A stretch of DNA of 64,000 bases from JAKFDK01 sp036676195. Lineage in GTDB: Bacteria; Bacillota; Sulfobacillia; Symbiobacteriales; ZC4RG38. The stretch lies in NCBI GenBank assembly GCA_036676195.1, contig JAKFDK010000120.1, positions 1 to 64,000 of the forward strand, given 5' to 3'. This document shows positions 1 through 7,542 of this stretch, piece by piece (position 1 is the first letter of the stretch; the number at the start of each line of letters is the position of its first letter). Under the pieces are notes generated by a model. The model had not been told where the DNA came from. It saw only the letters and a program-made list of their open reading frames with translations, and made no database searches. A program made the position numbers and the translations under genes.

Positions 1-144
1 GTTGTCGTAACCGATGATGCAGGCCTTGGCGGGTTCCACCCGGTTCAGGTAGGCGGCAATGGCCCGGGCCACCGCCCGGACATTCTGAAAGGTAAAGTCA
101 GCAGCCAGGATCCCCCGCCAGCCATCGGTGCCGAAGGTGATCAA
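1..144 (-). CDS. Phosphoglucomutase/phosphomannomutase, N-terminal part (cut by window edge)
   Basis: Only the first 48 codons are present; the gene runs off the left edge. The peptide opens with ITFGTDGWRG, the N-terminal signature of alpha-D-phosphohexomutases, which interconvert hexose 1- and 6-phosphates. The proposed start is TTG at 144, preceded by AGGGAGG about eight bases upstream, and it overlaps the TGA stop of the upstream fusion gene (TTGA). That overlap implies translational coupling with the nucleotidyltransferase-mutase fusion, so the two probably act in the same sugar-nucleotide pathway. The catalytic serine loop lies beyond the window, so activity cannot be judged here. Family assignment is firm, substrate is not. 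Confidence 0.85.
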   Translation of the reverse strand, partial: MITFGTDGWRGILAADFTFQNVRAVARAIAAYLNRVEPAKACIIGYDN

Positions 145-2678
145 AGGAGCCCCTCCCTGTCCTCGACCCCAACGACTTCCTGCTCTGCAAGGCTCGCCTG
201 GATTGCCGCCGCGATCACGCTGTGATACTCACTGACCAGGCTGGCCGCCCCCGCCGCCGGTTCGGAGTAAACCCTGACCTCCGGCCTGACCGGGTCGGGT
301 ATCAGCGCCACCCAATGTTCACCACGGCGCACCTTGACGCCATCCACCAGTTCCACGTCTTCACCGGCAGTGGCTTCAATCAGGTGGCGCATGACCTTGC
401 CCTTGGCCTCCTGCGGGCAGGCGATGCTTTCCTCCTGCACATCCACCGGCGGCAGGTCGTCGACCAGTCGGTCGAGGGGGCGCCCGGCCAGAGCCAGCAT
501 CTGCAGGAGCCGGGCCATGGCAAAGAGGCCGTCGAGCCCGGGGTGAAATTCGGGAAATATGTAGCCGCCGGCGTCATCCCCGCAAAATACAGCCCGGCGG
601 TTGGCCGCCACCTGCATCAGGGCGCGGGCCCCGGTCTTGGTGCGGACCAGGGTGTTGCCGGGAGCGGCAATCTGGTCAATGGCGGCAGAGGCGATCACCG
701 GCACGGCCACTGTGAGCCCGCCGCGGTTTTCCAGGGTCAGGGCGGTGCACAGGGCCAGGGCCTGCTGGCCGGAAAGGACCCGGCCGGCGCTGTCCACCAG
801 CCTGATGCGCTCGCCGGCGGCATCGAACAACACGCCCAGGTCGGCCTTAATGGCCCTGAGCATGCCGCTGAGGTGCTCCAGGGCCTGCTGCACCTCGTCT
901 TCCGTGCGGGAAAGGCGTTTGGGGTCGGGGGCCGTGTTCAGGGCCAGTTCCTGGCAGCCCAGTTCGCCCAGAATCGACGGCAGCAACTGGCCGGCCGCCC
1001 CGTGTCCATAGTCGAGCACCAGGCGGAACTGACGCTTGCGGATGGCGGCCACGTCCAGGCGCTCCAGGAAGCCACTGCGGTAAAACTCCAGGATCTTGCT
1101 CGGGTAGGCCAGCCGGCTGATTTCGTCGGCCGGCACCTTGCGGGTGTCCTCACGCACCATCAGGGTCTCGATCTTCCGTTCGGTCCCGGTGTCAATGTCG
1201 GTGCCCCGGGCATCGAGCAGTTTGATCGTGACCCCGCCGGGGCTGAAGGGGTTGGCTTCCACGAATACGCCGCCCTTGGCCCCCAGGCTGGAAACGGCGT
1301 ACCGGGTCAGTGGCAGCGGCGCCGCTTCCAGGTTGAAGACCCGGGCTCCGGCCGAGGCCAGTCCGGCCATGAGCGCCCGCTTGAGCATGACCGAAGCCGG
1401 GTGCCCGTCACGGCTGACGCACACGGTGTCACCCCGGTTCAGGGCAGAGCCGAAAGCCTCACCCAGACGGACGGCCAGGGACGGTGTGACCTCAATGTTA
1501 CCCAGGCCGGTCACGCCCCCGGCGCCAAAGATGGCCTTGGTCTGCCGGTTTCCCCAGACCACGCTGGTGTTAATCTGGGCCCCCGCCTCGATGGTCTTGT
1601 TGGGCCAGACCTTGACGCCCGGCTTGACCATGGCCCCCTCGCCCACCTGGGACTCGTCACCGATGACGGCCCCCTGGCCCACGGCCGCCCGCTGGCCCAC
1701 CGATGCGCCCTTGGAGAGCCAGGCGGCCCGGATGTCCGCCCCCCGACCCACATACACCTGCGACATGGTGACCGAGCGGTTGATTTCCGCCGCCTCGTCC
1801 ACCACGGTATTGAGCCCGATCACACTGTACTCGGCGACCTGGGCGCCGGCACGGATCACGGCACCGTCACCGATGACTACCGGCGCCGTGACCTGGGCGG
1901 TGGGGTGAATCTCCACTCCGCGGCCAATCCAGAGACCCCGGCGGACCTCCTCGCCGGGAATCGATACCTTGACCCGGCCCGACAGGCAATCGACGTTGGC
2001 CTGCAGGCACTGAGCCAAGGAGCCGATGTCGCACCAGTAGTCACGGCTCACATAGCCGTACATGGGCTGGCCCCCGGCCAGCAGGCAGGGAAAAATGTCC
2101 TTGCTCCAGTCGTATACCCGGCCCTCTTCCATCAACTCAAACACCTGGGGCTCCAGCACATAGATGCCGGTGTTAATGGTGTCGCTGAACACCTCGGACC
2201 AGGTGGGCTTTTCCAGAAAACGCACGATCCGGCCGGAACCGTTGGTGATGACCACGCCGAATTCCAGCGGGTTTTCCACTCGGGTTAAAGCCAGGGTGGC
2301 CACCGAGCCTTTGGCTTTATGGAAGCGGACGAGGTCGGTCAGGTCCATGTCGGTCAGGGCGTCCCCGGAAATGACCAGAAAGGTGCTGTCCAGTTCCCGG
2401 CTGATCTGCCGCACACTGCCGGCCGTACCCAGGGGGGTCGTTTCCACGGAATACTGCATGTGCACGCCAAAGTCGCTGCCATCACCGAAATAATCCTGAA
2501 TGACATCCGGCAGGTATTGCAGTGTGGCAATGATTTCGGTGATTCCATGCTGGCGCAGGAGCCCGACGATGTGTTCCATCACCGGGCGGTTCACTACCGG
2601 CACCATGGGCTTGGGGCGACTGACCGTTAATGGCCGCAAGCGGGTTCCCTCTCCCCCGGCCATTACGACAGCTTGCAA
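141..2678 (-). CDS. Sugar-nucleotide pyrophosphorylase / phosphomannomutase-like fusion (ManC-GMPP type)
   Basis: An 845-residue protein. Residues 6-240 form a nucleotidyltransferase domain with the MAGGEGTRLRPLT signature, which would make an NDP-hexose (GDP-mannose or similar) from NTP and hexose 1-phosphate. About 245-370 is a left-handed beta-helix of hexapeptide repeats. About 380-830 resembles a phosphohexomutase, but its key loops are degenerate: the usual TASHNP reads FVEANP (catalytic serine lost), the DGDADR metal loop reads DAAGER, and GGExSGH reads GDDAGGY. The start is TTG at 2678, chosen because AGGAGG precedes it by about nine bases; the open frame upstream of it looks non-coding. 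The downstream gene is an ordinary mutase, overlapping by four bases. The mutase domain is probably structural or regulatory (inference). Confidence 0.88.
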   Translation of the reverse strand: MQAVVMAGGEGTRLRPLTVSRPKPMVPVVNRPVMEHIVGLLRQHGITEIIATLQYLPDVIQDYFGDGSDFGVHMQYSVETTPLGTAGSVRQISRELDSTFLVISGDALTDMDLTDLVRFHKAKGSVATLALTRVENPLEFGVVITNGSGRIVRFLEKPTWSEVFSDTINTGIYVLEPQVFELMEEGRVYDWSKDIFPCLLAGGQPMYGYVSRDYWCDIGSLAQCLQANVDCLSGRVKVSIPGEEVRRGLWIGRGVEIHPTAQVTAPVVIGDGAVIRAGAQVAEYSVIGLNTVVDEAAEINRSVTMSQVYVGRGADIRAAWLSKGASVGQRAAVGQGAVIGDESQVGEGAMVKPGVKVWPNKTIEAGAQINTSVVWGNRQTKAIFGAGGVTGLGNIEVTPSLAVRLGEAFGSALNRGDTVCVSRDGHPASVMLKRALMAGLASAGARVFNLEAAPLPLTRYAVSSLGAKGGVFVEANPFSPGGVTIKLLDARGTDIDTGTERKIETLMVREDTRKVPADEISRLAYPSKILEFYRSGFLERLDVAAIRKRQFRLVLDYGHGAAGQLLPSILGELGCQELALNTAPDPKRLSRTEDEVQQALEHLSGMLRAIKADLGVLFDAAGERIRLVDSAGRVLSGQQALALCTALTLENRGGLTVAVPVIASAAIDQIAAPGNTLVRTKTGARALMQVAANRRAVFCGDDAGGYIFPEFHPGLDGLFAMARLLQMLALAGRPLDRLVDDLPPVDVQEESIACPQEAKGKVMRHLIEATAGEDVELVDGVKVRRGEHWVALIPDPVRPEVRVYSEPAAGAASLVSEYHSVIAAAIQASLAEQEVVGVEDREGLL

Positions 2679-2773
2679 GCAAACACACCTCCTGCGCGTG
2701 GTCTGGCCCGGCCCGCCGGGGGCGGGGAGGGTTACCCCTTCCCTCCACCAACCCCCACTCCTGCCGAATCTGG

Positions 2774-5449
2774 TTACGCCGTGGTATATGCCTCGGTTTT
2801 GCGGCTTGCCCGTACTGCCGCCTGCGCCGCGGCCAGTCGCGCCACCGGGACCCGGAAGGGCGAGCAGGACACATAATTCAGGCCGGACCGGTGGCAAAAA
2901 TCGATGCTGGCGGGTTCCCCGCCATGCTCCCCGCAAATGCCCAGCTTCAGGTTGGCCTTGACCTGGCGCCCCAGACCTGCCGCCATTTGCACCAGCTTAC
3001 CCACGCCGCTCTGGTCCAGGACCACAAACGGGTTTTCCGACAGCACCTTGTCGGCCACGTATTGGGCCAGGAACTTCCCTTCGGCATCGTCACGGCTGAA
3101 GCCAAAGGTGGTCTGGGTCAGGTCGTTGGTCCCAAATGAGAAAAAGTCGGCTTCGGTGGCAATCTCATCGGCCGTCACCGCCGCCCGGGGCACCTCGATC
3201 ATGGTGCCAATGGTATAGTCAACCTGGACTCCGGCCTGCGCCAAAACAGCCTGGCCGGTCTCTTCCACCAGCCGGCGCATCTGCCGCAGTTCCGCCACAT
3301 GCCCAACCAGGGGAATCATGATTTCCGGCCTTACGGCAATGCCCTGACGGTGCAACTCCACCGCCGCCTCGAAGACGGCCCGGGCTTGCATCTGATAGAT
3401 TTCCGGGTAAATCACGCCCAGCCGGCAGCCCCGGAAACCCAACATGGGGTTCACTTCGGCCAGTGTCCGCACCTGGCGTAGCAGCCGCCGCTTGGGCGCC
3501 ACTTCCGCCGGCGCAGCCCCGGTGGCTTCCAGCACCGCCACCTCCACCGCCAGTTCCTCGGCCGATGGCAGGAACTCATGCAGGGGCGGATCGAGCAGGC
3601 GGATCGTTACCGGGTGCGGCGCCATGGCCTGCAGGATCCCGACAAAATCCTCCCGCTGCATGGGCAATAATTTGGCCAGGGCCGCGGCCCGTTCTTCCCG
3701 AGTTTCGGCCAGGACCATTTCCTGTACCACCGGCATGCGTTCCGGGTGATAACCGCCCTGACCGAACATGTGCTCAGTCCGGCACAGGCCAATGCCCTCA
3801 GCCCCGAAGTCGCGGGCTTTGCAGGCATCGGCGGGACTGTCGGCATTGGCCCGCACACCCAGGGTGCGCAGGTCGTCGGCCCAACTCAGCAGTTCCCGGA
3901 ATTCCGGTGAGAGTTCCGGGTCCACCAGCGGCACCGCACCCACAATCACATTGCCGGTACCGCCGTCGATGGAAATCAGGTCCCCTTCGTGGAACTGGCG
4001 GTCACCAACGGTGGCCAACCGGCCGGCCAGATCAATGCGCACAGTTTCGCAACCAACCACTGCCGGTTTGCCCATGCCACGGGCCACAATGGCGGCATGA
4101 CTGGTCATGCCACCCCGGCTGGTCAGGATGCCCTGTGCCGCCACGATGCCGTGGATATCGTCCGGGGCGGTCTCCGGACGAACCAGAATCACCTTCTGGC
4201 CTTCGGACTCCAGCTTTTCCGCCCGGTCCGGGTCAAAGACGGCCACACCAACGGCCGCGCCCGGGCTGGCTGCAAGGCCGGTGGCCAGCACGTCAAGTTT
4301 GGCCTGCGGATCCACTGAACGGTAAAGAATCTTTTCCACTTGTACCGGCTCAATGCGCAGGAGCGCGTCGGCACGGGTAATCAGCTTTTCGTGAACCAGA
4401 TCAACGGCAATCTTGATGGCTGCCTGGGCCGTACGCTTACCGTTGCGGCACTGCAGCATGTAGAGTTTTTGATGCTCAATGGTGAACTCAATATCCTGCA
4501 TATCCTTATAATGGCGTTCGAGAAGGTCACAGACCTGGACCAGTTGCGCATAAGCCTGCGGCAGTTCCTGTTCCAGCACAGAGATGGGGTGCGGCGTGCG
4601 AATGCCTGCCACCACGTCCTCGCCCTGGGCGTTGAGCAGATACTCGCCGTAAATCTCCCTGGCACCGGTGTTAGGATTGCGGGTGAACAGGACCCCGGTC
4701 CCGGAATCCATGCCCAGGTTGCCGAAGGCCATGGCCTGCACATTCACGGCAGTGCCCAGGTCGTCTGCAATCTTATGCACCTTGCGGTAGACGATTGCCC
4801 GCGGGTTGTTCCATGAACTGAACACCGCTTCGATGGCCAGGGAGAGTTGTTCCCGCGGGTCCTGCGGGAAGGGCCGCCCTGCTCTGGTCGCCACCAGGTC
4901 CTTATAGGCTGCCACCACCTGGCGCAATGCCGCCGGCGACAGGTCAAAGTCGGCAGTGACCCCGGCATTGTGCTTATGGCGCTGGAAGATGTGGTCGAAC
5001 TCATGGTGGGAAATTCCCAGCACTACGCCGGAAAACATCTGAATAAAGCGGCGGTAGCAGTCCCAGGCGAACCGCTCGTCGCTGTTGGCCGCGTGGACTG
5101 CCACCGTCTGATCGTTCAGACCCAGGTTCAGAATGGTATCCATCATACCGGGCATGGAGACCGGGGCGCCGGAACGAACCGAGACCAGCAGCGGCGGGTT
5201 GCCGCCAAACTGCTTGCCAGTCTGCGCTTCCAGAGCGGCCAGCTTTTCCGCAACCTGGTCCGCCAGGCCAGCCGGGAATTGCTTGCCGGCACGGTAGTAC
5301 TCGTTACAGGCTTCCGTGGTGATAGTGAAACCGGGCGGAACCGGCAGGCCAATGTTGGTCATTTCGGCCAAATTGGCACCTTTTCCGCCTAATAAGTCCT
5401 TCTGACGCGCGTTTCCCTGGGCAAACAAGTAGACGAATTTGTTAGTCAC
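2774..5449 (-). CDS. ppdK: Pyruvate, phosphate dikinase
   Basis: An 891-residue enzyme, the usual family length, that interconverts pyruvate + ATP + Pi and phosphoenolpyruvate + AMP + PPi in the cytoplasm. The order is an N-terminal ATP-grasp domain (GGKGANLAEM near 21-30), the central phosphohistidine domain with GGMTSHAAI (carrier His451, regulatory Thr449), and the C-terminal PEP/pyruvate TIM barrel with the catalytic cysteine in GICGEHGG. The start is GTG at 5449, which overlaps the end of the regulator gene by eight bases, so the two are translationally coupled. Pyruvate carboxylase at the other end of the window would complement it at the pyruvate/PEP node. Confidence 0.97.
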   Translation of the reverse strand: MTNKFVYLFAQGNARQKDLLGGKGANLAEMTNIGLPVPPGFTITTEACNEYYRAGKQFPAGLADQVAEKLAALEAQTGKQFGGNPPLLVSVRSGAPVSMPGMMDTILNLGLNDQTVAVHAANSDERFAWDCYRRFIQMFSGVVLGISHHEFDHIFQRHKHNAGVTADFDLSPAALRQVVAAYKDLVATRAGRPFPQDPREQLSLAIEAVFSSWNNPRAIVYRKVHKIADDLGTAVNVQAMAFGNLGMDSGTGVLFTRNPNTGAREIYGEYLLNAQGEDVVAGIRTPHPISVLEQELPQAYAQLVQVCDLLERHYKDMQDIEFTIEHQKLYMLQCRNGKRTAQAAIKIAVDLVHEKLITRADALLRIEPVQVEKILYRSVDPQAKLDVLATGLAASPGAAVGVAVFDPDRAEKLESEGQKVILVRPETAPDDIHGIVAAQGILTSRGGMTSHAAIVARGMGKPAVVGCETVRIDLAGRLATVGDRQFHEGDLISIDGGTGNVIVGAVPLVDPELSPEFRELLSWADDLRTLGVRANADSPADACKARDFGAEGIGLCRTEHMFGQGGYHPERMPVVQEMVLAETREERAAALAKLLPMQREDFVGILQAMAPHPVTIRLLDPPLHEFLPSAEELAVEVAVLEATGAAPAEVAPKRRLLRQVRTLAEVNPMLGFRGCRLGVIYPEIYQMQARAVFEAAVELHRQGIAVRPEIMIPLVGHVAELRQMRRLVEETGQAVLAQAGVQVDYTIGTMIEVPRAAVTADEIATEADFFSFGTNDLTQTTFGFSRDDAEGKFLAQYVADKVLSENPFVVLDQSGVGKLVQMAAGLGRQVKANLKLGICGEHGGEPASIDFCHRSGLNYVSCSPFRVPVARLAAAQAAVRASRKTEAYTTA

Positions 5450-6266
5450 ACTTACGGCCCCCTCTCAACTTGATCATTTCCAGCACTCGAACGGCTGTCT
5501 CTTCAACCGCCTTGTTGGTCACATCGATCACCGGGCACCCCAGTTGGCGGTACGTGCGGTCGGCATAAGTCAACTCCTCCAGAATGCGCTCAAGGTTGGC
5601 ATAGTTCGCATCGGCCCGCAGACCGATGGTCCGCAGGCGCTCTTCGCGGATGGAGAGGAGTTTTTGTGGCTCCACCCACAGCCCTACCACCTTGTCCCCG
5701 ACCTCGAATAATTCACTCGGCAGGGATACTTCCGGAATCAGGGGCAGATTGGCCACTTTGATCCGCCGGTGTGCCAGGTACATACTGACCGGGGTCTTGG
5801 AACTCCGGGAAACCCCCAGTACCACTACATCGGCTTTTAGAAATCCCCGGGGATCTTTGCCGTCATCATACTTCACGGCAAACTCGACCGCCTCGACCCG
5901 CCGGAAGTACTCCTCGTCCAGCCGGTGGACCAGGCCCGGCTTCAAACGGGGCTCTGTGCCGATCAGACGCTGCAGCCCGTGTATCATGGGTCCCATGATG
6001 TCCACCGCAGTCACGCCATACCGGGCGGTAGTGTCATGCATGGCTTCGCGAGTCTCCGGAAGAATCAGTGTGTACACAATGAGGGTCGGCTGTCGCAGGG
6101 CTTCCTGCACAACCTCCTCGATATCCCCCGAGTTCTCCACCATGGGAAAGCGTCGGATTTCCACCAGGGCCCCGTCAAACTGGGCAATGGCGGCGCGGGT
6201 CACAAACTCCGCCGTCTCTCCCACGGAATCTGACACAATAAACACAACCGCCTGCTCCGAAGCCAT
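5442..6266 (-). CDS. yqfL: PPDK regulatory protein (bifunctional kinase/pyrophosphorylase, DUF299)
   Basis: A 274-residue member of the PpsR/PDRP family. Known members inactivate PPDK or PEP synthase by ADP-dependent phosphorylation of the threonine two residues before the catalytic histidine, and reverse this by Pi-dependent phosphorolysis. The N-terminus reads VFIVSDSVGETAE, and the nucleotide-binding loop GVSRSSKTP lies near residue 152, both typical. The start is ATG at 6266, chosen because GGGGGAGG precedes it; the 23 extra codons further upstream lack a ribosome-binding site. It is immediately upstream of and overlapping ppdK, whose protein carries the expected target Thr449, so the substrate is clear from context. 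Confidence 0.95.
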   Translation of the reverse strand: MASEQAVVFIVSDSVGETAEFVTRAAIAQFDGALVEIRRFPMVENSGDIEEVVQEALRQPTLIVYTLILPETREAMHDTTARYGVTAVDIMGPMIHGLQRLIGTEPRLKPGLVHRLDEEYFRRVEAVEFAVKYDDGKDPRGFLKADVVVLGVSRSSKTPVSMYLAHRRIKVANLPLIPEVSLPSELFEVGDKVVGLWVEPQKLLSIREERLRTIGLRADANYANLERILEELTYADRTYRQLGCPVIDVTNKAVEETAVRVLEMIKLRGGRKCD

Positions 6267-6595
6267 GGACCTCCCCCTTGATCGTCGCATTCCCCAGAAG
6301 TATGATACGGTCTGAATATTCACACAAAAGTTCAACCACTACCGGGTTCAGTCGCGAATATACTATATGGAATGGGCCTGCTCCTGCCTCGCCCTGTCAC
6401 TCAAGCGCTTCATCGCCCTTTGATCATTTCTATTATACTTCTAAAATTCACCTATGATCTATTGGACGATATCATTGTATAGATCCAGTCGTTATATACA
6501 TCAAGTAATTGACTATTTCAACTTGACTTGTTTCTATTTATGAAAGTACACTTGTCTTGAATAATAGCGATGTTCTGCCAGGGGGTGATACCTGC
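6267..6595. other. AT-rich divergent intergenic region
   Basis: About 330 bases without a convincing gene between two divergent transcription units. Base composition is much more AT-rich than the surrounding coding DNA, especially about 6420-6560. It must hold the promoter of yqfL-ppdK (minus) and that of the unknown gene starting at 6596 (plus). No RNA gene or riboswitch was recognised. Confidence 0.6.
6509..6537 (+). promoter_or_regulatory. Candidate sigma-A promoter for the 6596 gene
   Basis: TTGACT at 6509-6514 and TTCTAT at 6532-6537 are separated by 17 bases, in the AT-rich spacer upstream of the plus-strand gene. The -10 match is moderate, so this is a candidate only. Confidence 0.4.
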
Positions 6596-7495
6596 TTGAC
6601 CGGAGCGGCCGAGTCATTTGCCCGTCTGGTAGCCCTGCGCAGGCACTACGTATTGCTCCTTGCGCTCGCCACCCTGGGAACTGCCCGCCGCCAGTGCTGG
6701 GGGGGTGAAGAACTTTCCGAGTGGCTGGTAAAGACCGGCACCCAGGCACAGATCTATACAGACTGGCATCGCCGTTGGGGGCTGGGTAATCCCTGGAGTT
6801 TCGGCCTGCCCTACCTGCGGCTCATGAGTCTATTGGGTGCGCTCATCGACTTCCAGACCACGGCCGGGACGGTTGAGATCCGCCATCGGCCGCTGAGCCG
6901 GCTGGCCCCGCACCTGACCTTGCGAGTGGGAGCTGTAGAGGGCGACTTCCAGGCGGCACGGCGAAGCCACGGGCTCCTGCTCAGGACCCCGTTGCAGGTC
7001 GACTTTCACTGGACCTTTGGCGAAACCGAAGACGTTCTGCAACTGCGTTCCCTGACCGGATACCAGCCTTACGCCGGCGAGTGGCAGCCAGATCCGCCGG
7101 AGCGGCTGCCGGCGGTCTCGCAGCACATCCTGGTACGGGCCCTGGCTGTTTTGCTCAGCCTGGGGTTAGCCATTGGCGAAAGTCCCGAACGGATGGGCCG
7201 GATCCTGGCAGGTACGCTGGTCCAACCCAACAGTTTCTCCGACCTGCGCACCATCGCGCAGCAGCAATGCCTCGCCCTGTCGGGCTGGATCGCCGAGGAT
7301 GGCGACCCGCGCATCATCGAGGCAGAACCCCTGCCACGGGATTGCTGGACTGCGATGGCCATGTGCGGGATTCTGCCTGACCATGTCGGACGGTTCTATA
7401 ACGGTTTGCTCCGTACCCTGGGGCAGCCGTTGCACCTGCTGACCTCCGCTGAAGTGGGATATTCACTCGTCCGCTGTACCATCGCCCAGCGGTAG
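6596..7495 (+). CDS. Uncharacterised protein, about 299 aa
   Basis: I do not recognise this protein. It is an isolated plus-strand gene flanked by a divergent promoter region and a convergent terminator. The proposed start is TTG at 6596 because AGGGGGTGAT lies eight bases before it; an in-frame TTG at 6557 has no ribosome-binding site. The sequence has no signal peptide or clear membrane segment. The N-terminal 60 residues contain a leucine/alanine-rich helix, and a second helical leucine-rich stretch lies near residue 190. Tryptophans are frequent in the first third. There is no recognisable catalytic motif. It is probably a soluble helical protein. That the gene is real is supported by the ribosome-binding site, the terminator and the long open frame. 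Confidence 0.6.
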   Translation: MTGAAESFARLVALRRHYVLLLALATLGTARRQCWGGEELSEWLVKTGTQAQIYTDWHRRWGLGNPWSFGLPYLRLMSLLGALIDFQTTAGTVEIRHRPLSRLAPHLTLRVGAVEGDFQAARRSHGLLLRTPLQVDFHWTFGETEDVLQLRSLTGYQPYAGEWQPDPPERLPAVSQHILVRALAVLLSLGLAIGESPERMGRILAGTLVQPNSFSDLRTIAQQQCLALSGWIAEDGDPRIIEAEPLPRDCWTAMAMCGILPDHVGRFYNGLLRTLGQPLHLLTSAEVGYSLVRCTIAQR

Positions 7496-7540
7496 AAAAA
7501 GCGTGCCCCGGCTCCACACGGAGCCGGGGCACGCTTTTTC
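7496..7540. terminator. Bidirectional intrinsic terminator
   Basis: A perfect 15-bp stem (7501-7515 with 7520-7534, loop ACAC) has an A-run before it and a T-run after it. It can stop both the plus-strand unknown gene and the minus-strand glyS, which converge here. Confidence 0.92.
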
Positions 7541-7542
7541 TC

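Noticed and set aside
222..2288. A 688-codon plus-strand open frame antisense to the nucleotidyltransferase fusion
   Set aside because: It mirrors a well-conserved gene; the translation is rich in Gly/His/Gln/Asp with no domain. High GC content produces such shadows.
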